Assembly: GCF_043641665.1 (NCBI RefSeq)
Contig: NC_092192.1
Location: forward strand, 20,504,978-20,568,977
Source: Enoplosus armatus
Lineage: Eukaryota > Chordata > Actinopteri > Centrarchiformes > Enoplosidae
DNA length: 64,000 nt
Direction of reading: 5' to 3'
The position numbers were made by a program, and so were the translations under genes. The notes under the pieces were generated by a model, which worked only from the letters and a program-made list of their open reading frames with translations, had not been told where the DNA came from and did no database searches. This document shows positions 39,240 to 50,220 of this stretch, one piece after another. How positions within the stretch are numbered: position 1 is the first letter of the stretch; each line of letters begins with the position of its first letter.

Positions 39240-39510
39240 CGTGTGAGTGCTTCGTTTAGTGGCACCTGCGAAAGCGACAGGCACGGGGATGAGAAGTGAA
39301 AGAGAGCAGTTGATTAAATCATCATCAAGTCGCAGCACAGAAAGTCAATTCTGCTTGCCGTCTACAATGATATCCTTTTATCTTAAAGTAATGAGCTATG
39401 GCACTTTTGCATCGGGTAATACGATGAGTTCCATTAGCATGTTCCATTTGCTTCACAAGCAAGGGCGAGCCATTCCAGCCGGCTTCTATCTAGGCAATCA
39501 AAGCAATTGG
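39240..39510. promoter_or_regulatory. Candidate conserved non-coding element about 1.7 kb upstream of the exon
   Basis: Highly non-repetitive sequence with TTGATTAAATCATC, AAGTAATGAGC, CCATTAGC and CAATCAAAGCAATTGG words. The 129-codon + frame crossing it (39247-39636) lacks splice context or a domain. Confidence 0.4.
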
Positions 39511-39851
39511 CTGCACACCGAGGGAACGGGGGGAAGGAGGGAGAGCAAAAAAAGGGAACATGAGAAAGAAAGGCTAGTAGTGTTTTTTTATGGATCACAA
39601 CACAGTGGAAAAACTAAAATGATGTCCATTATTTGAACCCCTTGCATGCCTGTGTTCCCGGTCGTACAGTGTGGCAGCTAATGAGTGCTTGGTCACATTA
39701 CTGTCGTCACATTCTGAGAGGCCTGAATACATGGAAGCAGTTGAGACGGCTAATACTGCTCATCAGATCTTGTCTGCTGCTGCATTAGTCAGTCCTGTGT
39801 GGGAGGCCGCAAGAGAGAGCGATACGTGGCCGACACGCCCATTTCTCCACG

Positions 39852-39935
39852 AGCTCGAGTACATGTGCATAAAAGCACACAGTGTGCAGCTTTCTGTATT
39901 ACCCTGACGTTCACATGTAATCAGAAGCTGCACTC
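39852..39935 (+). repeat. Exon-flanking direct repeat, copy A
   Basis: Its last 53 nt (39883-39935) match 42245-42285 at 39 of 41 aligned positions, apart from a 12-nt insertion here (TACCCTGACGTT). The preceding 19 nt match at 15 of 19. The shared core holds an E-box-like CACATG next to GTAATC. It lies about 1.2 kb before the microexon. Confidence 0.85.
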
Positions 39936-40162
39936 ATCTTTCAATACCTTTATTTATTCTTCCAGCTCACAGTCTATAGGGCTGCTGGCTCTCTGCACAC
40001 TGTATTAAACTGGGGGGTGGAATGTTGTGGGTGGTGGAGAAAGAGAGTGAGAGAGAAATGGAGAGCAGGGAAACGTCTGAGGAGTGTTTGCCCAGTGCGT
40101 TTATTGCCTCTGCATAATTTATGAGCTGCTGGAGCTGACCATCATGGCAGTGTGCCGCGGGC

Positions 40163-40175
40163 GGCCCCTGGGGCC
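40163..40175. repeat. GC-rich 6-bp palindrome
   Basis: GGCCCC and GGGGCC flank a single T about 1 kb upstream of the exon, in a short GC-rich patch (40152-40192). Confidence 0.6.
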
Positions 40176-40473
40176 GTGTGGGACAGGCCTGTAAATTGGA
40201 TGCTGTGCTCCTGCTGAGCTCGCAATGCCCCTTTTTTTTTTTTACCGTCCATTCTCAGAAACAGACCAGCCACCAGCCCAGCCAGCTACCTTTGAGCTCT
40301 GCAGGGACCCAGATCAGCAAAAAACAAGAGATGGAAGCAAAAAATAGGGAGAGACAGAAATATTGTCAGGGCCTTCTGTCGCTCACTCCCTGAGTTGTCA
40401 ATCATTTCATCCCCTTCCTTCACTCCCTCCCTTCTTTAATCGACACCCACCAACCCCTCCCTGCACTCCCGGT

Positions 40474-40491
40474 CCCCCCCCCCCCCCCCCC
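40474..40491. repeat. C18 homopolymer
   Basis: A run of 18 C in a longer C/T-rich tract (about 40420-40540). On the minus strand this is G18 and could form a quadruplex. Confidence 0.95.
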
Positions 40492-40579
40492 GCCTACACA
40501 CACACTCTCACTGTGCCAACCCCTGCCCATATTCCCCCCCAGTGCCTTCTTCATTACCGACTCCAGTGCTTCTCTGCAC

Positions 40580-41000
40580 CTCAGCCATATGCACAACGTT
40601 GAGGGCCGCCAGTCACCCAGCATCACACTAATTAGTTGATAAAGAATTAAGTGGACCTTGAAATTGAAATTGGAAAGAAAAAATGAAATCCAACCACTTT
40701 TTCCTCCCTCCATTACAAAGTTCCCTTCCTCTTCTTGTCATTTCTCCATTCCCAGCCTCAAGCAGGAACAGACATTGTGGAATTATAATTCTAGTGGCAG
40801 TTAGTGTTTAGAGATTCCAGCTCCGTCTGAATTTCACATAGGTTTCAATGTTAACAAGGGCACGGCTGCTCATGAGAAATCTGCTTTGTTTCACATTCCA
40901 GCGCTTGTGTCAGCTAATGAAGGGATCTGATGATATTCCGACACTGGATATGAGTATATGATAAGTTTGTCATTAAAGAGCTGATAAGATGTCCTGTTTG
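40580..41000. promoter_or_regulatory. Candidate conserved intronic element just upstream of the exon
   Basis: It carries the palindrome CTAATTAG (40628-40635), a GATAAAG word and later CAGCTAATGAAGG and GTCATTAAAG words. It is repeat-free and ends 140 nt before the exon, so it could act on splicing or transcription. Confidence 0.35.
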
Positions 41001-41094
41001 CAAAGGCACATTAGATTACGGCACTCACATGTGTTGAAACATTGTGTTGTACAATCCAGGCAGGGACAGTTGTAAAACAAGGATGTAGATATAT

Positions 41095-41139
41095 TATTCC
41101 TCATTTTCACCTTTTCCTTTTGTGTTTTTCTTTTTGCAG
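41095..41139 (+). other. auts2: Splice acceptor and polypyrimidine tract of the microexon
   Basis: About 45 bases almost wholly made of T and C lead into TTTTTGCAG, an excellent U2-type 3' splice site ending at 41139. The tract is unusually long, as expected for a very small exon that must be defined by strong flanking signals rather than by internal exonic enhancers. Confidence 0.8.
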
Positions 41140-41169
41140 TGTGACACCGAGAGTGACCAAGACGACAAG
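41140..41169 (+). CDS. auts2: 30-nt microexon of auts2 (AUTS2, activator of transcription and developmental regulator)
   Basis: The exon is bounded by TTTTTGCAG before and GTAAGC after, and reads CDTESDQDDK in phase 0 at both ends. This matches a short acidic segment I remember from human AUTS2 (CDSDSDQEEK): six residues are identical and the other four are conservative (S/T, D/E). AUTS2 is a nuclear protein that joins a variant PRC1 complex with PCGF3/5, CK2 and p300 and shifts it toward activation; it also has cytoplasmic roles in neurons. Because 30 nt is a multiple of three, the exon can be skipped without a frameshift. Thr3 and Ser5 of the segment each have an acidic residue at +3, the CK2 pattern. 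A second frame (VTPRVTKTT) is also open but has no known match. The teleost paralogues auts2a and auts2b, and the relative fbrsl1, cannot be told apart from ten residues. Huge flanking introns favour auts2, most likely auts2a. Confidence 0.75.
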
Positions 41170-41175
41170 GTAAGC
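41170..41175 (+). other. auts2: Splice donor of the microexon
   Basis: AAG|GTAAGC is a strong U2-type 5' splice site: the last three exon bases are AAG and the intron starts GTAAGC. Its near-consensus strength supports constitutive or efficiently regulated use of this very short exon. Confidence 0.8.
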
Positions 41176-42223
41176 CTGCCATTCACTGTGGTTTTTCATA
41201 TACTATTAAATGTGCTTGGATCATTTCAGGCACCGTTTATTGGGTTTCAATAAAATTCAAATATTAGACTTTCTTTAAGGCTGAGAATTTAATGTAATTA
41301 GAATTAAACATCCTGTTAATAACTATGAGAAAGCCTTAATTAGCTGTGCGTTAATTATAAATGACTTAATGATGTGCAAAATCTAAATCGAACTGTTCTG
41401 GGTTTTTAGGATTTAGATGACATTTAAATGAGACTGCTGTGACAGCCAGGGCTGAGGGTGCTGAGGGGCTTTTGCTTAAAACACTGACTAGCATATCTAC
41501 AGTATGAAGCACAGTGCTTGTATTTGTATATCTTGTGCCATATCTATCCATCTACCTATCTTCCGATATGTCTATCTGTCTATTTGCATATCTGCCTCTC
41601 TGTTTTTGAGACACACTCTTTTGCTAATTATAAGTAACGGACTCCCTGTAATTGGCTGTTCATTGCTTACGTCTGTTCCTATAATCTCAATCACTGTCAA
41701 GATCTATAGCAACATCCTGTGGTGTAACACCGTCTTATATTTGCTGAGAGGTGAGAGGTTCAAGAGTTTCAGTTTTGTCACTTTTGTTACAGTTGCAATT
41801 TCACACACACACAAAAATTGCTGGGAAACACAGTCGAAAAAAAGGAACGTGTTCACTTGAAATGGGCAGATTGGTTTTGTAAGGCGAACCCAGGTTTGGC
41901 CTGATGGTGGCGATACGGAAAACATCATGGAATCACTCACTTCAGGCGGTTTCTTGCAGTCTGGAGTAATGGACCAGAAGACACAGTACAGTATACTGGT
42001 TTGAAAGTTGGGCTGATGGTGACTTGAGGAAAGGATATAGTCTCACCTACATTGCTAGTTCTTGTCATCTTGGGACTATAAAAGCGAGTATTAGAGATAC
42101 TTGGTCCTAAGCAAAACAGCAAGTACAAATTCTAGAAATCAATACAAAAGCATTAATAATGTTGAAAAAGCTCATGCGAGCTGAGCAAGAAAACAGTTTT
42201 GTTGGCAAATAGAATTATTCACA
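41176..42223. other. Intron tile after the exon, no further gene seen
   Basis: AT-rich with TAATTAGC-like words at 41290-41360. A short CTAT-rich stretch lies at 41540-41600. No second exon is recognised. Confidence 0.45.
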
Positions 42224-42285
42224 AGCTAGAATAGATGTGGATCATGTGCAGCTTTTTGTATCACATGTAATCAGAATCTGCACTC
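42224..42285 (+). repeat. Exon-flanking direct repeat, copy B
   Basis: This matches copy A (39852-39935) in the same orientation, with 12-nt and about 10-nt gaps. It lies about 1.05 kb after the microexon, so the two copies bracket it almost symmetrically. The CACATGTAATCAGAA core is retained without change. Confidence 0.85.
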
Positions 42286-42839
42286 GTGCATGCTAATGCA
42301 GCATCATCATGGCTGAGCTAAAACTGTGTTGCAGATGGTTAGGAGATTCTAATGTGTTGCATGCTCCACCATTTTCATTTTCAACTCTCCAAGAGCGTCT
42401 TGAAGTGAAGTCTGATTCACCCCAATTATTTTTGGCCAATCTAACAAGGCTACCAAACCTTTGACTACTGGCGAGATCACATTCTCAGACTAGATGGCAA
42501 TTAGAATTGATAAAAATGTAAATATGTAAAACATCATTGTTTGTTGGTCTTAGAAAGTACAGTTGTATAGTTTAGAATGGCTGCAGATAAAATTTTGGTG
42601 TAAGCAAAGTTTATCGACATTTAAGTGCTTGTAAGTACCTTACAAGTTTGGTTTTAGCCTTCTTTATAGTATTTGGTGCAGCTCCATTTATAATTTCTGG
42701 GTATTCAGTTTGAGCGTACCTCATAGATTCCAAGAGCAACCATATTATCCAATCTCTTCTAACTAGAGATCTAGATCCACTCTAATGATTTAGTAATGCC
42801 GTTTGCTTGTGGTGTTTAGACTGTGCAGCAAATTGAGTC

Positions 42840-43060
42840 ATTACTCAGTGTTGTCGATTTAAATTGCTCCTGTCTCGGTGGCAATTCCTTTTTGTTTCGG
42901 GAAGAGAGAGAGAGCGCATGGTAAGCTGTAATCCCCCCAGTGACTGTATTAATTCACCCTGGCTCACGTTACGCTCCTGATGAACAGCGCCAACTACACC
43001 TTCCTGTCATTGATTAATTGTGTGTTAAAGTAAGAGAGGAGTGAATTAGTAAATAGGGGA
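42840..43060. promoter_or_regulatory. Candidate conserved non-coding element
   Basis: Words TATTAATTC near 42947-42955 and TGATTAATTG at 43011-43020 lie within repeat-free intron. Enhancer-like texture only. Confidence 0.3.
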
Positions 43061-43497
43061 CCCCTATGACAGGGGCTGACTCATGTGTTCTTGCTCATTG
43101 TGAGGGAGTAATTGGAGCTCCCACTCAACACTTTTACCCCCTCCCCAGTCCACGTCACCTCTGCCACTATCTGCTCCTGCCAGGCGCCGGGCACACTACG
43201 CCCACTGCCACTGTCATTTGCATTCTGTGGGCGAGGCGGTCTACTTTACAACACCGCAGCAGAGAAGGACGCTGGAGAGCAGAGTCGTTTTAATGGGTCA
43301 AATGTATTCAGATGAGGACGAACGTGGCTTATTTAGTTACCCTTCAAAAGCAGGAAATGGAAAAAGTGTTCCCAGGAGAAATCATGTTCTGCCTGGTGTA
43401 GAAGGCCTCTGCCGTGTCGGCAGGAGCTGCCAGACTCTGATAAGAGACAGTTATTCGCATCTCAGAGTATGCGTGCACACAATCCTGCTCATGTGTT

Positions 43498-43498
<1 letters not shown>
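43061..43498. other. Intron tile, no gene seen
   Basis: GC-balanced unique sequence. Overlapping + frames (up to 129 codons) run into the adjacent TG repeat and are not genes. Confidence 0.45.
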
Positions 43499-43549
<51 letters not shown>

Positions 43550-43562
43550 CATGTGTGTGTGT
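43499..43562. repeat. (TG)n microsatellite
   Basis: About 30 TG dinucleotides with GC and CA interruptions toward the 3' end. It produces artefactual poly(Cys-Val) and poly(His-Thr) frames. Confidence 0.95.
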
Positions 43563-45989
43563 CTGCCTGCATGTGTTGGAAACTGCCAGAGCATTTGCTC
43601 ATTATAAAGTGACCTGTAGGATGGGCCCTCTCCAACATGACATGTTAATGGCATAGTGGGAGACAGGTAGGAGGCAGGCTCACTGCAGTCAGTATCTGGT
43701 GTTAGCTCGATATGCGTCATCATTAGCATCTCTGCTAAGGTCCCCATTAGCGCCAATCTTCTTTTCTCTCTGCCGATATCAAGCAGTCCAATCAGAGCTC
43801 AGGTAATGAGAAGAGAACGGTGAATACTTCTGCTTTAAGGGTCTATACCACGTGTGAAAAACGTGATGGAACTACTGTATGTGTGTTGAATATTTAATAA
43901 TTAATGTTGTTGATTGAGGATCTTGGTGCACGTCTCTACATGTGTGGTTCCTTACCGTCACAAAACCCCACAGAAACTGGAGTAACGCATTTGTGCCTCA
44001 CCATTTACAGCTCACCTCATTCGTATATTCTTATGTGGCTTGGACAATCTTTCACTCCTGAAACACAGACAGTCAGCAAAATATGCTCTTGCACTCATCC
44101 GCTCCACACTCTTTTGGTGGATCTAGGCAGGATCAGGTGGTCATTTTTATTAGGTCCAGGCAGGACTGGCCTGTTCATTTGGAGCAGCTTGTTCCCAGTT
44201 ACGATGCTCTGCTTTACTGGCCCGGGAGCACACTGAAAAGAGCTCCATAGCCTCAGGTGTCTTTCGTGTGCATCTGCCAAAGCCCCAATAACATTGCCTT
44301 GTTTCATGGTATAGTTAACACCAACAGCTTTTCCACCTAGTGAGACCTTTTAGGGGGGCTGTGAAATATCCCCTTAGCCTCAGCATGTGTGCAATTCAGA
44401 GCTCTGAAAGGGAAAAGTAGCACACGTACTGCAAAATACTTTTTTTATGAATGTAAATGCTCCGTGCCTCTTTGATTTTACTTTCTTTTCAAAAATGTAC
44501 GCACTGAAACATTAGCTCAACATTAGTCGTTTTTGATTATAATCTAGCAGCGGCAAATCTCTGCACCTTGTCTTAGCAGTCTTTGTAATATTGTCAAGAG
44601 TGCTCAGGCACTCACTCTGTCTGGACTCGCTAATGCTTAAGTGATTTTTGCTAGTAAGTGGCACCTTGAAACTGCCAGTCAAACACTTTAGTATGAATAT
44701 CTGCGAGTGCTCAAGTGCTTTTTCCATCTTAGCTGTTCATCAGTGGTGTTACTTTTGCCTTTTGTGAAGACAATGACTCCATCCAGTAATCTGCAGGACT
44801 TTATCACACAGTAGCTTTTTTTTTATTTCCCTTTCCCTTGCCTCTGGGCTTTTTTTTTTTTTTTTTTATAGAGACCACACCTTTCCTAAGTGTTATTTAC
44901 TCGCTCTATCAGCAGCCACAAGCTGTAAATGCCATTTTGAAAATGCTTTGCTTCTTATTAATGGCCATGCAACGGAGTGCTGTGCTGATTTGCTGTGCTT
45001 TGCTCTTATTGGAGGCGAGGGATCTAAGTGGGTGCTTTAGAGCAGCCGAGAGAACCTGTTTGTCCTTGACATAAAATAAAGATCTGAACTGGTAATATAT
45101 TTGCTGTTTCTCTTCCTTTATTGTTTTGCTGTGTTTGCCCTCAGGCAATTACAGCAGAAGAGTCGAGTTTCTCAATCACTCTGCAGCACTGTACATAAAA
45201 CCATTTTATATCCTCCTCCTCCCCCCCCCCGAACCCTCCCTCTTTCCATCGCAGTGGGAAGGATGAGTAATAAAAAGGAGAGAACAACTTGTCAGCGTTA
45301 AAAGATTATGTGTTTTGCCCCCTCCAAAGGAAGAGAGTAGTGTTTACAGGCTTGAGTGGGTGCTCGCTAGGCCGAGGCTGAGGCTGATTGCACTAGAGTA
45401 CCCTGTCAGCCAGTGATTTGTCATGTACTTTATCATCCTTGTCACTCTGCAGAGCGTTGTCATAGGTAACGTTCCCGCCTGCCCCCTCCCCCCTCTGTGC
45501 TTTGTACCCAGTCAGTGTAGGAAATTTGTATTTACTTTGGGGGAGTGTAATTTGTTCCTCATGGATAATATGACCCTTAGCGGAGCCGGATCACGGGTTA
45601 GTTGAAGTGATATTTTCCGGTAATGGTAGTCGTACATCATGGCTGTCAGGCCGGGTTAGGAGGCGAGCACATTACAGCTCCATTTTAGCACTGCAGGCAT
45701 CTGGGATTATTTTCCATAACCAAGTATGACATGACCGCTCTGCGGAGTGCATTAAATTTTTACTAGCTTTTTTTCCCTCCCCCAGCAACTTCTGTGGCTT
45801 TTCCCCCGGTCTGGGTCTCGGGGCTGCCACAGTGATGGATACCCCCAGAGTCCCAGTAGCCCTGGCCAAGGTTAGCGGGTGTCACAGACCTACACCGCTC
45901 CCCTCCATCCAATAACCGGCAAATCCCTGCTCCCTCTGAGACGCGTGCACACAGGCCCACAGCTCACCTCCGCAGCCAACCCCGAGCCT

Positions 45990-45990
<1 letters not shown>
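43563..45990. other. Intron tile, T18 run, no gene seen
   Basis: Unique intron. T18 lies at 44850-44867 and a C-rich run at about 45220-45231. 45380-45720 has some enhancer-like texture. Confidence 0.45.
44850..44867. repeat. T18 homopolymer
   Basis: A run of 18 T with no recognisable retroposed body next to it. Confidence 0.95.

Positions 45991-46038
<48 letters not shown>
45991..46038. repeat. (CA)n microsatellite
   Basis: About 24 uninterrupted CA dinucleotides on the + strand, likely length-polymorphic. Confidence 0.95.
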
Positions 46039-46041
<3 letters not shown>

Positions 46042-49000
46042 CAGAGATGCAAAGAAAAGGAACAAGCATATTCCCCTCTGAGAAATGCTTTAAGCAAAAA
46101 AATGATTACACTTAAAGGTTTGTCCGCTCAAGCAGTTTTCACCAAGGACCGACAGACAGATAGATGGGCGTTTGGACACTTGCATAAAACCACCCCACCT
46201 TCATTTCCATGAATAGAGATCTTTACATATGGCAGTGCTTGTGATGGCAAACAGTGTGGCGCTCTAAAGCTGTGGATTGCTTTCCTATTCTTTTCTATTC
46301 TTTCCTACTCTTCTCTTTCCTCCCCCATTTGGATTCCTCTCTCCTTGGCAGCAAGGTCAGCGATGTAAATGCCACCTCTTGCCATTGACAAATGGTCGTC
46401 CCCCTGTCTGATAATCAGTAGGGTCTCAGAGGTGGATGAGCAGGCGGAGCTCATTAGGGCGCCACAGATGAGAAATTAATGTGGAGATTCCAGGCCTGGC
46501 AGAGAGCCACGTTGATGGGCCCTGGGTGGGTGGGGGCGGGGGGGAGGGGCTTGGATGGATGGACCCTGTCTGATGGATGACCAGGTCAGCAGGCAGCAGT
46601 ACTCCCCAGACAGTCCCACACATACGCAAACATACACACGCCTGTCCTCCCCCCGTAACCTCCCCTTCTCCTTCCCCTCTCCCAGCCTCCCTTGTAGTGC
46701 AGCTCATCCTGCCCCTCCACCCAGCAATACAGTAATGACACTGCAGGGCGTAAGGCCAAAGGAGAGAGGGTCCGGGGAGACATTTTACCCCTCAACTGAC
46801 ACACTGGTAATGTCAGCCTGTCAATGCACTTCACAGGTTATTTATATTGCCTGTTATATTCCCCTACCAACAGATTGTATCTTGTTTTTACTTAATTTAC
46901 ACTTTTTACACCATTGCTGGGTGTGTGCTCTAGCGTGCTGATGTGTAATTCTGTGGATGTGATTTGTATTGAGAATTCTCAGGCTTATTTTGAGATGTGG
47001 AGGTGAAATTTGCTTAAAGCTCGGTTTGATCATTTTGCTGGTCTTCCTTACCTGTTTTGATGAATTAAGTTTTACATGTCATTAATGTTGTGTTTGTACC
47101 ATCAGTTGTCTGTTCAAGCCTTTTATAGTTTACAACATTTAAATTGAAATGGTTAAATGAAAGAAAGGCCGTTCCGTGTCACTAGCTATACCGATGAACG
47201 TTTTTAAGGGTTCCAATAGGCATTGAAAATCCTGGGACATGACAAAAGCAAATAAGGCCTTCAAAGCTTTTAGAAGATTAGTAAATAGCCTTCAAGTTTT
47301 ACGTCATATGATGAAAGCTTCCCAACTTTGTGGACCTCTTTGCATCTGAGTATCAAGACGTGTCATTAAGGAAGACACGATTTGACGCGAAAACCTTCCA
47401 ATTTGACAATCGTTGCTGTCAGTCGCCTGACAAAAAGATTGCATATGATGAAAATAAAGAGTGGAGGATCGTCATTTAATTCTAGTTTCACAGTTTCCAT
47501 GAAACTCACTATTTACATAATTGCTTACAATTGGCATTTAATCTGCATGCAGAACCGGCTTAGGTCTGATAAGGCGTGTACAGTATAAAATTCCTGTTTC
47601 TCTGTATTTATCAGACATGTCTGAGTTCATATGAGACCTTTCCCAGGCACTTCAGTAATATGTACACTCTGCTGCAAGTCTGGTATGTATCTGTTAAATA
47701 TTTGTTGAATGACCAAAAGAAGCCAAATTACGAAAGTCATGACATGAAGTGTTTTGACCCACGCTGATTATTGACACAGTAGTGTTATGGTTGTTCTTTA
47801 TAAAGGTGCTGACACTCAAATGCACCTTTATTCAAAAGCATGTGGACTGCAATCTAAAAATTTTTTGCATCCATAAAAGGCTTTGCTATCGCTTTTTAGA
47901 ATACCTCCTGATGCTTATTGATAGCTTCAAGCAAGTCCTTGAAATTGAAGGAGGGGGGGGGGGGGGGAGTCACAGCAGTGAATCATGTTTCAAAGGCAAT
48001 GATTCAATTCCCAACACAAGCTGAGAACACAGGGAATGGAAAATAATTCTATCAGCAACAAAAACCATAAATATGCTGTTTGACTGAGATGTTCACTCCT
48101 GGGGAAAGAAAAAGCCATTTCCATCTTTCTTGACCTGGAAAAGAAAAATGTCTCAGGCAAATTGTGTACATATATCAAAGACTTTATGAGACTGGCCACA
48201 TACAGAGAGGCTTTGGAGTGGAAACAAAATGGCAGTTAAAGAAATGTTAAGGCCAGTATATATCGAAGAAAAGTAAGGCCACAATTTAGCAGGTATTTTC
48301 CACTGCTGAAGTTGTGCACGAGTGACATAACAATTAGTCATCTTGCAGCAAGACTCCTTTACCGATAGGATGTAGAAGCCATGGCATATTATTCTTAGTA
48401 ACTGATTGAAGTATTTTCAGAGCCATCTGTTAAGCACATCATTAGCTCTCCCCATATTTCTAATAATGTCACTAATGTTGTTTTAGCAGCATTGCTAAAA
48501 TTGGCCAAAGCTCTAAGCCAAAAATAACTCCCATGCTGCCAAACATGTTGAGTAGAACTAAATTATATACATTTTTTACAACATTGACCTGCGCATTAAT
48601 GAACTTACTCCATGCGGTGCCATTTGTCAGGTGCAATGACAGAAACAAAACAGAGGGCTGATGGGTAGACGAGTGTGCTTTGGCGCACTGTGTATGTAGA
48701 ACCTTCTGGGTCATGTTAGGCCGGTGGATTTGTGGCCGATCAAGAATGAGCAGCGCCCCGGCTCCTCGGGTGTCTGTCTTCATCTCTATTTATGAGGCAG
48801 TGTTGCCAGTTACCGGTCTTTAATAATGCATGGAGTAAGACCTTGGGTTCAAACCAGTGTCTCTGGAAACAGGCCGCTTATGAAAAAGAATTGGTTGTTG
48901 TTATGCAGAAAGCCCTTCGCAGCGCCTATCTCTTTTCTCACATGCACTGTCTTCATCCCTCACTGTCTCTCTATCTGCCCTCTCTCCCTCCTGAGAGTGA

Positions 49001-49919
49001 GTTCACCAACGCGCCAAGGTTAAACTTTCTCGCTGCGCTCGGCGGATGTCAGTCAAGGCCTGGCTCACCTGCACATAAGCCCCCCCAGCAACTGGGCCAG
49101 TGACTCTCGCACAAACCCTCTGCCCCTCATTGCCCTTTTGTCAAGCCAATGATTTCTGCAGGCACCTTGCTTCAGAATTGACTGGCTCCTGGCTCCGTGT
49201 TCTTCCACTCTCCACAGCAACCTCAGCTCACCCACAGAAAATGGCTTTATCCCTGCAGCCAAAGCAGGATTCCTCTGTCTGCGATTTGTCTGATGACTAA
49301 AGCAAACGCAGCGCACTCAACACAAAGACTGTAAATTACACCAAATGAACGGGGTCACAGGGTCTGTAATGCAGTCTATGGCAGAGATAATGTAGTAAAA
49401 ATGTTGACGAACAAATTTAGCAAACTTCTCACCCCCAAAAGATCTGTGAACATAGTTTTATGCACAGAAACAGGTTCTTATGCTGCAAGGGCAACAACTC
49501 CGACAGAATATTGCTTCTTTGTGACGGATCAACTTTTGGATCGGCTAGCATAGTCTTCTAATGATCTTTTGGCCTTTGGATCTTTTGTGGTCATGGACAT
49601 AAAATACAGTATTATACTCAACAGAAATGTATTGGATAAGTCTCACAAGCAAATAACTGCTGTAGAGGACCATATCCCTAATCTCCTGCTGTGTAAGCCA
49701 CCAGAGGCAGTGAGTCACTACAGAAGAGGATCCTAAATGAGGGAAATAGAAAACAGGCTTGTCAGAATGACAACACAGTCCCAGCATGCATGGCGGCAGC
49801 CACAAACAATCCTAATGACATCAGGGGCTCTGAGGAGAGGCTGTACGCTGTCGGCTCCTGGGCTCAGGCCGGTCCCCCCCCCCCACATCCATCCCTTGCA
49901 ACCGCCACCACCACCACCA
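46039..49919. other. Intron tile, no gene seen
   Basis: No exon is recognised. A G-rich stretch spans 46525-46550 and a G15 run lies at 47953-47967. 47160-47560 and 48380-48780 are unique AT-rich DNA with enhancer-like words. Overlapping frames on both strands at 46426-46941 are low-complexity. Confidence 0.45.
47953..47967. repeat. G15 homopolymer
   Basis: A run of 15 G, one of several unusually long G/C runs in this intron. Confidence 0.95.
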
Positions 49920-50220
49920 CACTGCTTGTTAGAGGCAGTGTAATTAGGTGGCTGAGCTTGTTGCAAGTAGCCCAGGTCACAGAGGCATGTCCAACCCTTG
50001 TCCTGATTGCTCCTTGGGGAATTATTGACAAAACACAAGGAGCATTGCATGTTGGGCTCTAATTATGTGTACAAGACATAGACGGCCCCGGGGAAATTAA
50101 ATGAAATTCCCCAGCTTGATGGGTCCTCCACACTCATGGGATCCATTCTGTTTCTTATTAAGCTCAGCCATTGTCAGGCTTTATGAGGCTGCTGTGTGGA
50201 GCTAGGCACCAGCTAAATGC
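49920..50220. promoter_or_regulatory. Candidate conserved non-coding element
   Basis: It contains TAATTAGG at 49941-49948, GGGGAATTATTGACAAAACA and CTCTAATTATGTG near 50058, plus a GGGGAAATTAAATG stretch, all repeat-free. It is among the strongest enhancer-like textures in the window. Confidence 0.4.

Larger units (their letters stand above)
1..41139 (+). other. auts2: 3' part of a large intron, probably auts2
   Basis: This is the non-coding stretch before the only recognisable exon and is read as one intron because no other exon could be found in it on either strand. Met-initiated open frames are short (the longest is 181 codons), low in complexity or without recognisable domains. The AUTS2 sequence I would expect in the preceding exon (a Ser/Asp/Glu-rich stretch ending near GTGYF) was looked for and not seen. 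AUTS2 in vertebrates is known for very long 5' introns rich in conserved regulatory elements, which fits. The strand is that of the downstream exon. The 5' end of the intron lies outside the window. An undetected unrelated small exon or lncRNA cannot be excluded. Confidence 0.65.
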
